DNA from: an uncultured Oscillospiraceae bacterium
Lineage (GTDB): Bacteria; Bacillota; Clostridia; Oscillospirales; Oscillospiraceae
DNA: 10,238 nucleotides
Direction of reading: 5' to 3'
Assembly: GCA_900758955.1 (NCBI GenBank)
Contig: CAAETL010000084.1
Span: 1-10,238, forward strand
Of the stretch, positions 1 to 7,178 are shown piece by piece. The notes under the pieces were generated by a model, which had not been told where the DNA came from, did no database searches, and worked only from the letters and a program-made list of their open reading frames with translations. The position numbers were made by a program, and so were the translations under genes. The first letter of the stretch is position 1. Each line of letters starts with the position of its first letter.

Positions 1-912
1 GTGCCCCAGCTTCTCCAAAATCTGACGGGTGAGGTATAGGCCGATGCCAGACGCCCGTTTGTCCGTCCGTCCATTATACCCGGTAAATCCCTTTTCAAAG
101 ACCCGAGGCAGATCTTCCGGTGCAATTCCCATGCCGGAATCCTGAATGACCAGGGTGTTCGCTCCCTCGGTAAAGATGGACACGGTTCCCCCCGGGGGGG
201 TGTACTTCACTGCGTTGGAGAGCAATTGCTCCACGGCAAAGCAGAGCCATTTTTCATCGGTAACCACCTGAATGCTGATGGGCCGCAGGTCCAGCCCCAC
301 CTTTTTACGAATGAACATGGGGGCGTACTTCCGTACCACTTGATGGACAAGCGCGTTTAAGTCGTGCTCTCGGAGAACATAATCGGTACTATCTCCCCCC
401 ATGCGCAGGAAGGCCAGCACCATCTGTGCGTATTGTTCAATGAGAAAAAGCTGGGCCTCCAGTTCCCGGCTCGCCGGGGTATCCTCCTCCTGGAGGATCA
501 GCCGCATCGCGGCGATAGGGGTTTTAATCTGGTGGGCCCACAGGGTGAAATACTGGATGATCTCCCCCGTTTCCCGCTCCCATCGGGCCTCCAAGACCCG
601 CCGGTCCTCCCAGAGCAGCTCCACCAGTTTCTCATAATCCTTTTGGAGGACATCCTGGGGTTGGGGCAGCCCCGCCAGGGTGAGGGCGATGCTGCCCTGC
701 AAGTCAGAAAGCCGCCGATGGCGTGCGCGAAATTCCAAGAAGTCCATTCCGGCAAAGACGCAGCCCAGGGCCAGACAAAGCAGGGCTGCATATCCCACCA
801 CCGAGGCGGGCAGGTCGTATAGGGCGAAAATCAGCGTGAAGATAACGAGAAAGCACCCCAGCGCCAGAAGAAATTTTCGTCTGGCCCGGAGATAACGCCA
901 AAATAATCTCAT
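1..912 (-). CDS. BceS-type intramembrane-sensing sensor histidine kinase (C-terminus cut by window edge)
   Basis: Reading the minus strand from an ATG at 912 gives an open frame of 304 residues that is still open at the window edge; family members are usually about 330-340 residues, so only the tail is missing. Two membrane helices (about residues 14-32 and 38-56) are joined by a very short loop (DLPAS), so there is almost no extracellular part, which defines intramembrane-sensing kinases. The phospho-acceptor H-box reads WAHQIKTPI (His127), the form typical of BceS/GraS kinases. The N-box (Asn233), the DSGMG box (258-262), the F-box (VFEKGF, 270-275) and a GIGL box (289-292) are all present, so the ATPase domain looks active. 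The ATG lies 1 bp after the stop of the response regulator, whose last codons supply a GGGGGA ribosome-binding site. It should phosphorylate that regulator. BceS kinases usually sense cell-wall-active peptides through a BceAB transporter; such genes may lie just left of the window (inference). Confidence 0.93.
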   Translation of the reverse strand, partial: MRLFWRYLRARRKFLLALGCFLVIFTLIFALYDLPASVVGYAALLCLALGCVFAGMDFLEFRARHRRLSDLQGSIALTLAGLPQPQDVLQKDYEKLVELLWEDRRVLEARWERETGEIIQYFTLWAHQIKTPIAAMRLILQEEDTPASRELEAQLFLIEQYAQMVLAFLRMGGDSTDYVLREHDLNALVHQVVRKYAPMFIRKKVGLDLRPISIQVVTDEKWLCFAVEQLLSNAVKYTPPGGTVSIFTEGANTLVIQDSGMGIAPEDLPRVFEKGFTGYNGRTDKRASGIGLYLTRQILEKLGH

Positions 913-913
913 G

Positions 914-1588
914 TTATCCCCCCAGCAGATAGCCCACGCCCTTTTTGGTGGCGATCAGGTCCTGAACGCCAATACCCGCCAGCCGTTTGCGCAGCCGGGT
1001 CATGTTCACAGTTAAAGTATTCTCGTCCACAAAGCAGTCGGTCTCCCATAGCCGGCGCATCAGCTTTTCCCGGCTGACCACCTTTCCTTTCTGGGCGAAT
1101 AAGGTCTCCAAAATTCGGTATTCATTGCGGCTCAACGCCAGTGTTTCCCCCTGATAGGAGACGGTGGCGTCCCCCATATTCAAAATAATCCCCCGGTGTT
1201 CCAACAATTGTCCGCCCGCCTGAAAATCGTAGCTTCGCCGCAGCAGCGCCTGGATCTTAGCGGCCAGCACCGCCAAATCAAAGGGCTTGGCCACAAAATC
1301 GTCGCCGCCCATATTCATGGCCAAAACAATATTCATGTTGTCTGAAGCCGAGGAGAGGAAAACAATGGGGGCTTTGGACAATTTCCGAATCTCCTGACAC
1401 CAGTGGAACCCGTTATAATAGGGCAACGAGATATCCAGTAAAACCAGGTGTGGGTTGATCTGTGCAAATTCTTCCGCCACGGCCCGAAAATCCCGGGCGA
1501 TGGCGCAGGCGTAGCCCCAGCTTTCCAAGTGGCGGCTCACCGCTTGGGCAATGGTGAGGTCGTCTTCCACGATAAAAATTGTATACAT
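914..1588 (-). CDS. OmpR/PhoB-family response regulator, BceR type
   Basis: A 224-residue two-domain regulator. The receiver domain (about 1-118) has the acidic pair Asp9-Asp10, phospho-acceptor Asp52 in LLDISLPYYNG, Ser79 at the Thr/Ser switch position and Lys101 in the KPF motif. The C-terminal part (about 128-222) is a winged-helix DNA-binding domain ending in KKGVGYLL, as in OmpR/PhoB proteins. The stretches FHWCQEIR, FLSSASDN and MNMGGDDFVAKPF are characteristic of BceR-like regulators that govern antimicrobial-peptide detoxification transporters. The ATG at 1588 is preceded by GGGAGGGG, located in the 14-bp gap after the GGDEF/EAL gene, which fixes the start. The stop is 1 bp before the kinase gene. 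Its target promoters are not identifiable here; a transporter operon to the left or its own operon promoter are candidates (inference). Confidence 0.95.
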   Translation of the reverse strand: MYTIFIVEDDLTIAQAVSRHLESWGYACAIARDFRAVAEEFAQINPHLVLLDISLPYYNGFHWCQEIRKLSKAPIVFLSSASDNMNIVLAMNMGGDDFVAKPFDLAVLAAKIQALLRRSYDFQAGGQLLEHRGIILNMGDATVSYQGETLALSRNEYRILETLFAQKGKVVSREKLMRRLWETDCFVDENTLTVNMTRLRKRLAGIGVQDLIATKKGVGYLLGG

Positions 1589-1602
1589 GGGCCCCTCCCA
1601 GA

Positions 1603-4600
1603 TTACGATTCTCCCCGCAGGGAAGGACTTGCGGCGCTGTGCGCTTGCAGCAGCTCCCGGGCCTCCGGGGTCACCTGTCGGGGCACAGCGGCCGGTCGCG
1701 CCAGGAAGTAGCCTTGGAGCAGGTCAACGCCCAGTTCCAGAACCTTTTCCACTTCCAAGGCGGTTTCCAGGCCCTCAGCAATGATGGCCATTCCCCGCTC
1801 ATGGGCATATTCCACCACATTGGAGACAATCTTTTGCTTATCAGGATCGGAGTCAATGTCCTGAATGATGGAGAGATCCACCTTAATGAAAGCAGGCGAC
1901 AGTTCCAGCAAATTCTTTTCACTATTATAGCCGCTTCCATAATCATCCAACGCAAATAAGCCGGAAAATCCAGGCGCCTCCCGTTTCCGTTGGGTGGCTT
2001 CTTGGTCCATGGCCTCAGACTCCGTGATTTCGATGACAATACGGTCCTGAATCTTGGCATACTCCTGATGAAATTGTTCCATCTCCGCCGGGGACATGCT
2101 CTGTCCGGCAATGGAGTTGATGAAGAGAAGGGCCTCCGGTGAGACCAGTTCCTGCTCCAGCAGCGACCGATAGCTCTCTGCGGCTTTGAACCAGGAGAGC
2201 ATTTCCATTTTTTGCAGTTGTCCCTCCTCCTTGGCCATGGCCAGCACCACGTCCGGGGTCTTGAGGGCGGGCATATTCACCCGCATCAGGGCCTCATACG
2301 CCCGAACGGCCCCTGTTTTGGCATCCACAATGGGCTGAAAGGCGTAAGCAAACCGCCCTTCCTCCAACAACTGGTGAAATTCACGTCGGCACTGCAGCAA
2401 ATAGGTTTCGTGGTTATAGACCCCCAGATCAAACTCCTCAAAGCGGCCCTTTTGGGTCTGTTTCACTTGGTACATGGCAAAGTCGGCCAGCTTCATCAGT
2501 TCGGATAGCGTTTGGCTGTCATCGGGATACCAGGCCACGCCGCCCGAGACACGAATTTGGCTGACATCTCCGTTCGGCAGAGGAAATACGCTTTCCCGAA
2601 TTCCCTGGGACAGCTTTCTCAGTCGCTGCCGGATGTCATCCTGACTCTCATACCCCCACAACAGCAGCGCGAATTCATCTCCGGAGACTCTGGCGCACAG
2701 AGTTTCCGCTGGCAGGTGATTGACAAAACATTGTCCCGACTGCCGGATATACTGGTCACCCCAATCATGCCCGAAGCGGTCGTTTGTGATTTTTAAGTTG
2801 TCCAGGTCCAGCATCACCAGGGCGGCGTGCTTGAGCCGCTCCGGCTCGTCGAATAGCTCTCCCGCCGACCGATAAAAGGCCCGGCGGTTGAGCAGCCCCG
2901 TCAAGAGGTCATAGTCCCGGTCATGCTCAATGCGCAGCCGCTCCAAGGTGGCGATGGTCACATCCTCGGCCAGCCCCACCTGCCGTTCCCCTTCTGCCGT
3001 CACTTCCACCCGCACATAGCGGGCGTTATCCGGTCCCACGGGGACCCGATACAGCATGCTGCCATCCAGACTGGGCAACTGCTCCAACGTCTCTGCCATT
3101 TGGGCCATCAGTCGGCGGAATTCGTCGGCCGTGAGCCCATCCGGATCTATCTTTTGCATCCCCAAAAGGGGGAAAAAGTTTTGTGTCACAAATACGCTGT
3201 TATTCCCACGATTGAATTCAAAGCCCCCCAGCTCCACACTGGCCATTTCCATAATCCGCAAAAAGCGGGTGGAGGCGGCCACCACATCCCGACTCAGCGC
3301 CGTAATGGCGCCGGCAAACTGGTCAATTTCCTGTAAGCCTGTGGCGGAAAGCCGCGGGATATCTCCCTTTTCACGCTGGGCTTTCGCCACCTCTTTGGAG
3401 AGTACCCGAATGGGATTGGAAAGCCGCCGGCTGATGATGACACTGCCCACAATGCCAGCGGCCAGATTAACCAGGAGCGCGGCCAGCAGAATGGTGGTCA
3501 TCTGCCGGGAAAAGGCGTATAGCCAGTTGGTTTGCACCACGCCCACCAGTCCCCAACGTTCCCCATCAAAGGGGGCGTTGTTGCTGTACAGCGTCAAAAA
3601 TTCCACATCGGCATATTGTTTTCTCCCATCCAGCTCAAACTCATACCCCCCTTTGTCCCCCTTTCCCATTATCAGGGTATCCCCCTCGGAAAGTTCACGC
3701 TGGAGAATGCCGCTGATGGTCACGGGCGAGAGGCGCGCCTCTTCCCCCTCGTCTACATCATCCTGCGTCACCGCTAACAGGTAGGAGCCTTTGTTATCCT
3801 CATACAGCTCGCCCATAGGGAGCAGCGTTCGCAGATAATCGTTGAGAAGCTCCACCCCCAAAACGCCATAGACCGTACCGTCGGGCAATACCAGTGGTAT
3901 GGAGTAGGAAATGGCCGAAAGGCTGCTGCCCTGCAGGGAATACGGCGTCGCGCTCCAGTAGCCGAAATCGCTGGGGTGAGACACATGTTCCGCCTGATAC
4001 GCAGCTTGGAAGGGCTGATATAAGAAATCGTAATACGCCCGATTAACCTCTCCAAAGTTAAAGAGTGGATGCCAACCGGAATCGGTGGCCACATTGAGCG
4101 ATTCCACCACAGCGATGGGCGCCCGCTCCAGGAGCAGATCGCCATTGCGGGCGGGCGGAGATGAGGAGGGGTCCATATCCCGGATATAGATGCCGGTCTT
4201 GTTCTGATAGGTTTTCCGCTGCATGTCCCGGGATAAGTCGTGGGTATTGAATACGACGAAGATTCCCGTGACCTGTTTGGCATACAGGGAGGAGATCAGG
4301 TCGTCGGCAATATCCTGTAACAGGGGCGCGCATGCGTTGGAACTGGAGTCCAGCTCTTCCAGGGAAAGAAGCCCCTTGTCCAAACGGGCCTGGGTTGCGG
4401 TATTAATGGTGTCGGCCAACAGGTCCAGGTCGGACCAGGAGCTTGTCATGGAGCTTTCCAGATACCTGGCCCGGTTCTGTACCTGCTTATCTAAAATATC
4501 CTGGGCGTTTTGGTCCAGCTTTCCCACCACGCCGCTGATAAAAAAGCTAAAAACCAGAAGAACAGCCTCTACCAGGAGAAGTATCAGCAGGGAAAACATC

Positions 4601-4656
4601 GTTGTTTGGAACACAGATTTCCCGGTATGTCGATTGATTCGTTTCCGTGGTTCCAC
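1603..4656 (-). CDS. Membrane-bound c-di-GMP signalling protein: Cache-like sensor, HAMP, PAS-like, GGDEF and EAL domains
   Basis: A 1017-residue protein expected to make and/or break down cyclic di-GMP in response to an outside signal. Membrane helices at about 21-42 and 386-408 enclose an extracellular region of about 340 residues whose distal part (YWSATPY, then SYSIPL, then GVLGVEL, 234-270) resembles a dCache ligand-binding fold. HAMP-like (409-460) and PAS-like (465-570) segments follow. The GGDEF domain (about 580-742) keeps Asp617, Lys622, Asn625, Asp634 and Glu661, but the signature is SGDEF (658-662) and no RxxD inhibitory site precedes it. The EAL domain (about 760-990) keeps EALMR (788-792), Asn847, Glu876/Glu879, Asp904-Asp905, Lys925, Glu961 and Gln981, so phosphodiesterase activity is likely. 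The start is GTG at 4656, set by AGGAGGGG 7 nt upstream, 24 bp after the solute-binding-protein gene. That neighbour suggests the outer domain may read the loaded binding protein (inference). Whether cyclase, hydrolase or both dominate is unknown. Confidence 0.93.
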   Translation of the reverse strand: MEPRKRINRHTGKSVFQTTMFSLLILLLVEAVLLVFSFFISGVVGKLDQNAQDILDKQVQNRARYLESSMTSSWSDLDLLADTINTATQARLDKGLLSLEELDSSSNACAPLLQDIADDLISSLYAKQVTGIFVVFNTHDLSRDMQRKTYQNKTGIYIRDMDPSSSPPARNGDLLLERAPIAVVESLNVATDSGWHPLFNFGEVNRAYYDFLYQPFQAAYQAEHVSHPSDFGYWSATPYSLQGSSLSAISYSIPLVLPDGTVYGVLGVELLNDYLRTLLPMGELYEDNKGSYLLAVTQDDVDEGEEARLSPVTISGILQRELSEGDTLIMGKGDKGGYEFELDGRKQYADVEFLTLYSNNAPFDGERWGLVGVVQTNWLYAFSRQMTTILLAALLVNLAAGIVGSVIISRRLSNPIRVLSKEVAKAQREKGDIPRLSATGLQEIDQFAGAITALSRDVVAASTRFLRIMEMASVELGGFEFNRGNNSVFVTQNFFPLLGMQKIDPDGLTADEFRRLMAQMAETLEQLPSLDGSMLYRVPVGPDNARYVRVEVTAEGERQVGLAEDVTIATLERLRIEHDRDYDLLTGLLNRRAFYRSAGELFDEPERLKHAALVMLDLDNLKITNDRFGHDWGDQYIRQSGQCFVNHLPAETLCARVSGDEFALLLWGYESQDDIRQRLRKLSQGIRESVFPLPNGDVSQIRVSGGVAWYPDDSQTLSELMKLADFAMYQVKQTQKGRFEEFDLGVYNHETYLLQCRREFHQLLEEGRFAYAFQPIVDAKTGAVRAYEALMRVNMPALKTPDVVLAMAKEEGQLQKMEMLSWFKAAESYRSLLEQELVSPEALLFINSIAGQSMSPAEMEQFHQEYAKIQDRIVIEITESEAMDQEATQRKREAPGFSGLFALDDYGSGYNSEKNLLELSPAFIKVDLSIIQDIDSDPDKQKIVSNVVEYAHERGMAIIAEGLETALEVEKVLELGVDLLQGYFLARPAAVPRQVTPEARELLQAHSAASPSLRGES

Positions 4657-4663
4657 GCTGCGT

Positions 4664-4671
4664 CCCCTCCT
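4664..4671 (-). promoter_or_regulatory. Ribosome-binding site for the GGDEF/EAL gene
   Basis: AGGAGGGG on the minus strand, 7 nt before a GTG codon and inside the 24-bp gap after the solute-binding-protein stop. It decides the unusual GTG start of the large signalling gene. Confidence 0.8.
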
Positions 4672-4680
4672 CCCTGCGGT

Positions 4681-6126
4681 TTATTTCGTCAGCGCCTCCA
4701 ACTGGGCCAGTGTCTCCTGATACCACTGTGTAAAATACTCGTCGGAGGTAAATTCCGCGGTGGCCTGCCCCAAGCTTTCTCCCTGGGCCAGACGCTCTTT
4801 TACCACAACCCGATCCGCTACTGCGGTTTGGCTCATGGCATCCTCTAAGATGGCCCGGCCGGTACTCCCGCCGGCGAAGGCCTTGGGGGTATACAGCGTA
4901 TTTTGATTGACCGTATCCACCGCGACGGATAAAATCTGTTCCATCACCGGTTTTATCTCCCCCTTCTGCGCCCGAATCAGCTCCATATCATTGGCGGATT
5001 TGCTGACGGGAAGGTAGCCGGAGTCGACAGAAAACTCAATATTATTTTCATCCTGGGTAATCCATTTTAAAAATTCAATGGAGGCGTACACCTCAGCGGG
5101 CTCCCCCTTGGTTACCACCATCCCAGCGCCCTGCTGTACGGCGTAGGGCTGGCTGTCAGAGAACTGGGGGCAGGGAAAAACGTCCATCTCTATGGGATAG
5201 CTCTCCGTATCGCTGGAAATCACCTGGTCTGGGAAGAACGTGGCGCCGGAGGAGGACCCCACAAAGGACAGCACCGTTCCCGTTTTCACATCGTCGCTTC
5301 GAAAGCGACCGGCAGCGGCGAAATATCCCTTGATATAGGGTATGTAGTAGTTGTCCCAGAGGGTCCGCATCGTTTCCTTATTCAAATCTAAATGGAACTC
5401 TCCATTTTTAACGGAGAAAATTTCCGTTCCCAACTGCATGGCCCCAATCAGGAGATAGTTCGCCATGGCGTCCCTGCCAAAAAACGCTTTGCCGTCGTTG
5501 GGCTCCGGCGTCTGTTGATCCGTCCACTCATAGTAAGCTTGGGCGGTGGATACCAGACCTTCAATGGTGGAAAAGTCCTTATAATCAGCGCCTGTTGCCT
5601 GCGCAAAGGGTTCCCAGTCGGTCTTGTTTAACAGGAAGAGCTCGACGGATTTTGCCAAGGGAAAAATTTTCACGCTGCCGTCATCGGAAAAGCGCCCCTC
5701 GTCAATATAGCTGTCCACATACCGGTTCAGCTCCTCCTGGGTGAGGTATTCGGTGAGATCCGCCGCCAACCCCATCTGGTCGATGGCATAGGCGTTGTCG
5801 GCATAAGCGGCGAACATGTTGGGAATTTCATCCGCCCCCACGTTTCCTTCGGCGGCGTTGAGCACATTGTTTTCCAAATCCGTTACCGATCCGTGGCTGA
5901 ACCCTTCTACCACAATGCCCAGTTCCTTGCCCCGCGTCCGGTTAAATTCGTCGACCAAGCCGTTAAATGCGGTTAGCTGGGCGCCATTATAATAGTGCCA
6001 AACCGTCAAATACACCGGCGATTCCGGGTCCAGCAAATCAGCGGCCGTGGGCGTGCGCCGGCCGCAACCGGCCAGCAGGAGCAGGGCCAGCGCCCCGGGG
6101 AGCAAGCGTTTCCACCAATGTTTCAT
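4681..6126 (-). CDS. Extracellular solute-binding lipoprotein (carbohydrate-type ABC binding protein family 1)
   Basis: A 481-residue secreted lipoprotein. The N-terminus MKHWWKR is followed by a hydrophobic stretch and the lipobox LLAGC, with Cys21 as the lipid-modified residue, so the protein is anchored to the outer face of the membrane. The mature part begins with the TVWHYYNG strand (41-48) typical of MalE/UgpB-like binding proteins, and shows further family traits such as GAGMVVTKG and an IEFLKWIT helix in the second half. I chose the ATG at 6126 because AAGAGG lies 4 nt upstream and the signal peptide then starts correctly; an in-frame ATG at 6177 would add 17 polar residues before the signal. 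The usual partners, two permeases and an ATPase, are absent here; the next gene is the GGDEF/EAL sensor. A sensory role, presenting a ligand to that protein, is inferred. The ligand cannot be told from sequence; a sugar or glycerol-phosphate compound would fit the family. Confidence 0.92.
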   Translation of the reverse strand: MKHWWKRLLPGALALLLLAGCGRRTPTAADLLDPESPVYLTVWHYYNGAQLTAFNGLVDEFNRTRGKELGIVVEGFSHGSVTDLENNVLNAAEGNVGADEIPNMFAAYADNAYAIDQMGLAADLTEYLTQEELNRYVDSYIDEGRFSDDGSVKIFPLAKSVELFLLNKTDWEPFAQATGADYKDFSTIEGLVSTAQAYYEWTDQQTPEPNDGKAFFGRDAMANYLLIGAMQLGTEIFSVKNGEFHLDLNKETMRTLWDNYYIPYIKGYFAAAGRFRSDDVKTGTVLSFVGSSSGATFFPDQVISSDTESYPIEMDVFPCPQFSDSQPYAVQQGAGMVVTKGEPAEVYASIEFLKWITQDENNIEFSVDSGYLPVSKSANDMELIRAQKGEIKPVMEQILSVAVDTVNQNTLYTPKAFAGGSTGRAILEDAMSQTAVADRVVVKERLAQGESLGQATAEFTSDEYFTQWYQETLAQLEALTK

Positions 6127-6221
6127 TGAACCTCTTCCCTTTCTCTCACGCAACTTAACTTGACCCCCATGGGCCAAACTTCAGCGTATCTGTCGCAATT
6201 GTCGGCCCAGAAGCTTACATG

Positions 6222-6242
6222 GGCGGTCGCTAGCCGATCGCC
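6222..6242 (-). promoter_or_regulatory. Imperfect hairpin in the operon leader
   Basis: In the minus-strand RNA, GGCG-A-UCG pairs with CGA-C-CGCC across a GCUAG loop: seven pairs with one A/C mismatch. It lies about 96 nt before the binding-protein start codon, inside the predicted untranslated leader. A structural or regulatory role is only possible; there is no U-run to make it a terminator. Confidence 0.3.
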
Positions 6243-6276
6243 TTAAGCAAAGCCGCTTTTGGTGAATATTGGAGTC

Positions 6277-6305
6277 ATTATATCACGATGGCCGGCGTTG
6301 TTCAA
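6277..6305 (-). promoter_or_regulatory. Sigma-A-type promoter of the solute-binding protein/GGDEF-EAL/two-component operon
   Basis: On the minus strand, TTGAAC (6305-6300) and a perfect TATAAT (6282-6277) are separated by exactly 17 bp. Transcription would start near 6270 and leave a leader of about 144 nt before the ATG at 6126. It is the best promoter-like sequence I found upstream of the four-gene operon. Confidence 0.7.
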
Positions 6306-6319
6306 CAGGAATCCCCACG

Positions 6320-6345
6320 GGCCCAGCCTGCCCCCGTCATGGGCC
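6320..6345. promoter_or_regulatory. Dyad GGCCCA-N14-TGGGCC between two divergent promoters (candidate operator)
   Basis: Six-base inverted arms (6320-6325 and 6340-6345) lie 15 bp upstream of one -35 box and 20 bp upstream of the other. A looser copy, GCCCA-N10-TGGGC, occurs at 6205-6224 within the operon leader. The position suits a regulator that controls both directions, but short GC-rich dyads also arise by chance. Confidence 0.3.
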
Positions 6346-6364
6346 ACATCGTTTTACTAGAAGG

Positions 6365-6393
6365 TGGACTGCCGTCGGGATCTATAGTATACT
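6365..6393 (+). promoter_or_regulatory. Sigma-A-type promoter of the QueG-like gene
   Basis: TGGACT (6365-6370) and TATACT (6388-6393) are 17 bp apart, matching the consensus at 4 of 6 and 5 of 6 bases. Transcription would begin near 6400, about 43 nt before the ATG at 6443. This also argues against a longer frame starting at 6269, because the promoter would lie inside it. Confidence 0.55.
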
Positions 6394-6442
6394 GTCTCTG
6401 CAAACAAGTCCCCCAATACGCTTCCGATTTTGTGAGGTTTTC

Positions 6443-7138
6443 ATGCTGAATACTAGAATCAAACAACACATGTTGTCCCTGGGCGCAGACGCGTGCGGAA
6501 TTGCCAATTACGAACGCTTTAGATCCGCTCCGAAGGGCTTTTCTCCCCAAGATATTGCTCCCCACTGTCAATCCGTTGTCGTATTTGGAAAAGCCATCCC
6601 GAAAGGACTAACCCAAATAGAATCACGGCTGATCTACGGGCATTACAATACGTTAATCTGTTCAGAGGTGGACCGCATCGCCTTACAGGGTGCCCTATGG
6701 CTTGAGGGCCAATTTTCCGCCATTGCCGTTCCCATGCCATGCGACTCTCCCTATGAATATTGGGATGAGGAGACGCACAGCGGCAAAGGGCTGCTCTCCA
6801 TGAAGCACGCCGCGGTTTGGGCTGGCTTGGGACAGCTTGGGAAAAACAGTCTGCTGATCCATCCCCAATTTGGAAACCTGCTGACCATTGGCGCCATCCT
6901 CACGGATTTAAATTTGCCATCCGATGCGGGGTGTGATTCCCTTTGTATCAAAGGCTGTTCCAAATGCACTGACGCATGTCCTGTTCACGCAATTGACAAC
7001 GGCGCGGTCAATCAGCAACGATGCAGGCTCCATACCTATGGTAAAACGGCGCGCGGTTTTGATACCGTTGACTGCAATCGATGCAGGGTGGTTTGTCCTG
7101 TAAGATACGGCAGGATGGAAACCGTGGAAAAGCATTGA
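6443..7138 (+). CDS. Epoxyqueuosine reductase (QueG)-like 4Fe-4S protein, short form
   Basis: A 231-residue cytoplasmic iron-sulfur protein. The central block SMKHAAVWAGLGQLGKNSLLIHPQFG (read as residues 119-144) followed by ILTDLNL resembles the cobalamin/substrate-pocket region of QueG, which reduces epoxyqueuosine to queuosine in tRNA. Cysteines 168, 172, 175 and 179 (C-x3-C-x2-C-x3-CP), plus 194, 211, 214 and 218, give eight ligands, enough for two 4Fe-4S clusters as in QueG. E. coli QueG is about 379 residues and has a C-terminal HEAT-repeat tRNA-binding part; this protein stops right after the second cluster, so it may act on another substrate, and many such short clostridial homologues are only named by similarity. 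The ATG at 6443 is preceded by GAGG 5 nt upstream. It is transcribed alone, divergent from the signalling operon and convergent with the isochorismatase-like gene. Confidence 0.75.
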   Translation: MLNTRIKQHMLSLGADACGIANYERFRSAPKGFSPQDIAPHCQSVVVFGKAIPKGLTQIESRLIYGHYNTLICSEVDRIALQGALWLEGQFSAIAVPMPCDSPYEYWDEETHSGKGLLSMKHAAVWAGLGQLGKNSLLIHPQFGNLLTIGAILTDLNLPSDAGCDSLCIKGCSKCTDACPVHAIDNGAVNQQRCRLHTYGKTARGFDTVDCNRCRVVCPVRYGRMETVEKH

Positions 7139-7178
7139 ACCTTGCAAATTTGTTTTTTGTATCCTGTCCCCACCGCCG

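Larger units (their letters stand above)
6127..6442. other. Divergent intergenic region (316 bp)
   Basis: No gene is seen here. The region separates the minus-strand signalling operon from the plus-strand QueG-like gene and holds one good promoter for each direction, a dyad between them and a hairpin-forming leader for the operon. I looked for c-di-GMP riboswitch signatures in the operon leader and did not recognise any. Confidence 0.8.

Noticed and set aside
364..822. Plus-strand open frame of 152 codons antisense to the histidine kinase
   Set aside because: The minus-strand kinase in the same place has every expected motif; the antisense frame has no recognisable domain and is a by-product of GC-rich codons.
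3056..3784. Plus-strand frame of 242 codons inside the GGDEF/EAL gene
   Set aside because: Low-complexity Ser/Arg-rich translation without domains, fully inside a well-supported gene on the other strand.
6127..6177. Upstream start at 6177 for the solute-binding protein
   Set aside because: It would put 17 polar residues before the signal peptide; the ATG at 6126 has its own ribosome-binding site and gives a standard lipoprotein signal.
6127..6270. c-di-GMP riboswitch ahead of the GGDEF/EAL operon
   Set aside because: It would be attractive in this context, but I could not find the conserved GEMM core sequences in the leader.
6269..6442. N-terminal extension of the QueG-like protein from 6269
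   Set aside because: The added residues resemble nothing in the family, there is no ribosome-binding site, and a good promoter lies inside this stretch.
7139..7178. Terminator between the convergent QueG-like and isochorismatase-like genes
   Set aside because: There is an 8-base palindrome (CAAATTTG) and a short T-run, but no GC-rich stem, so I do not call a terminator.
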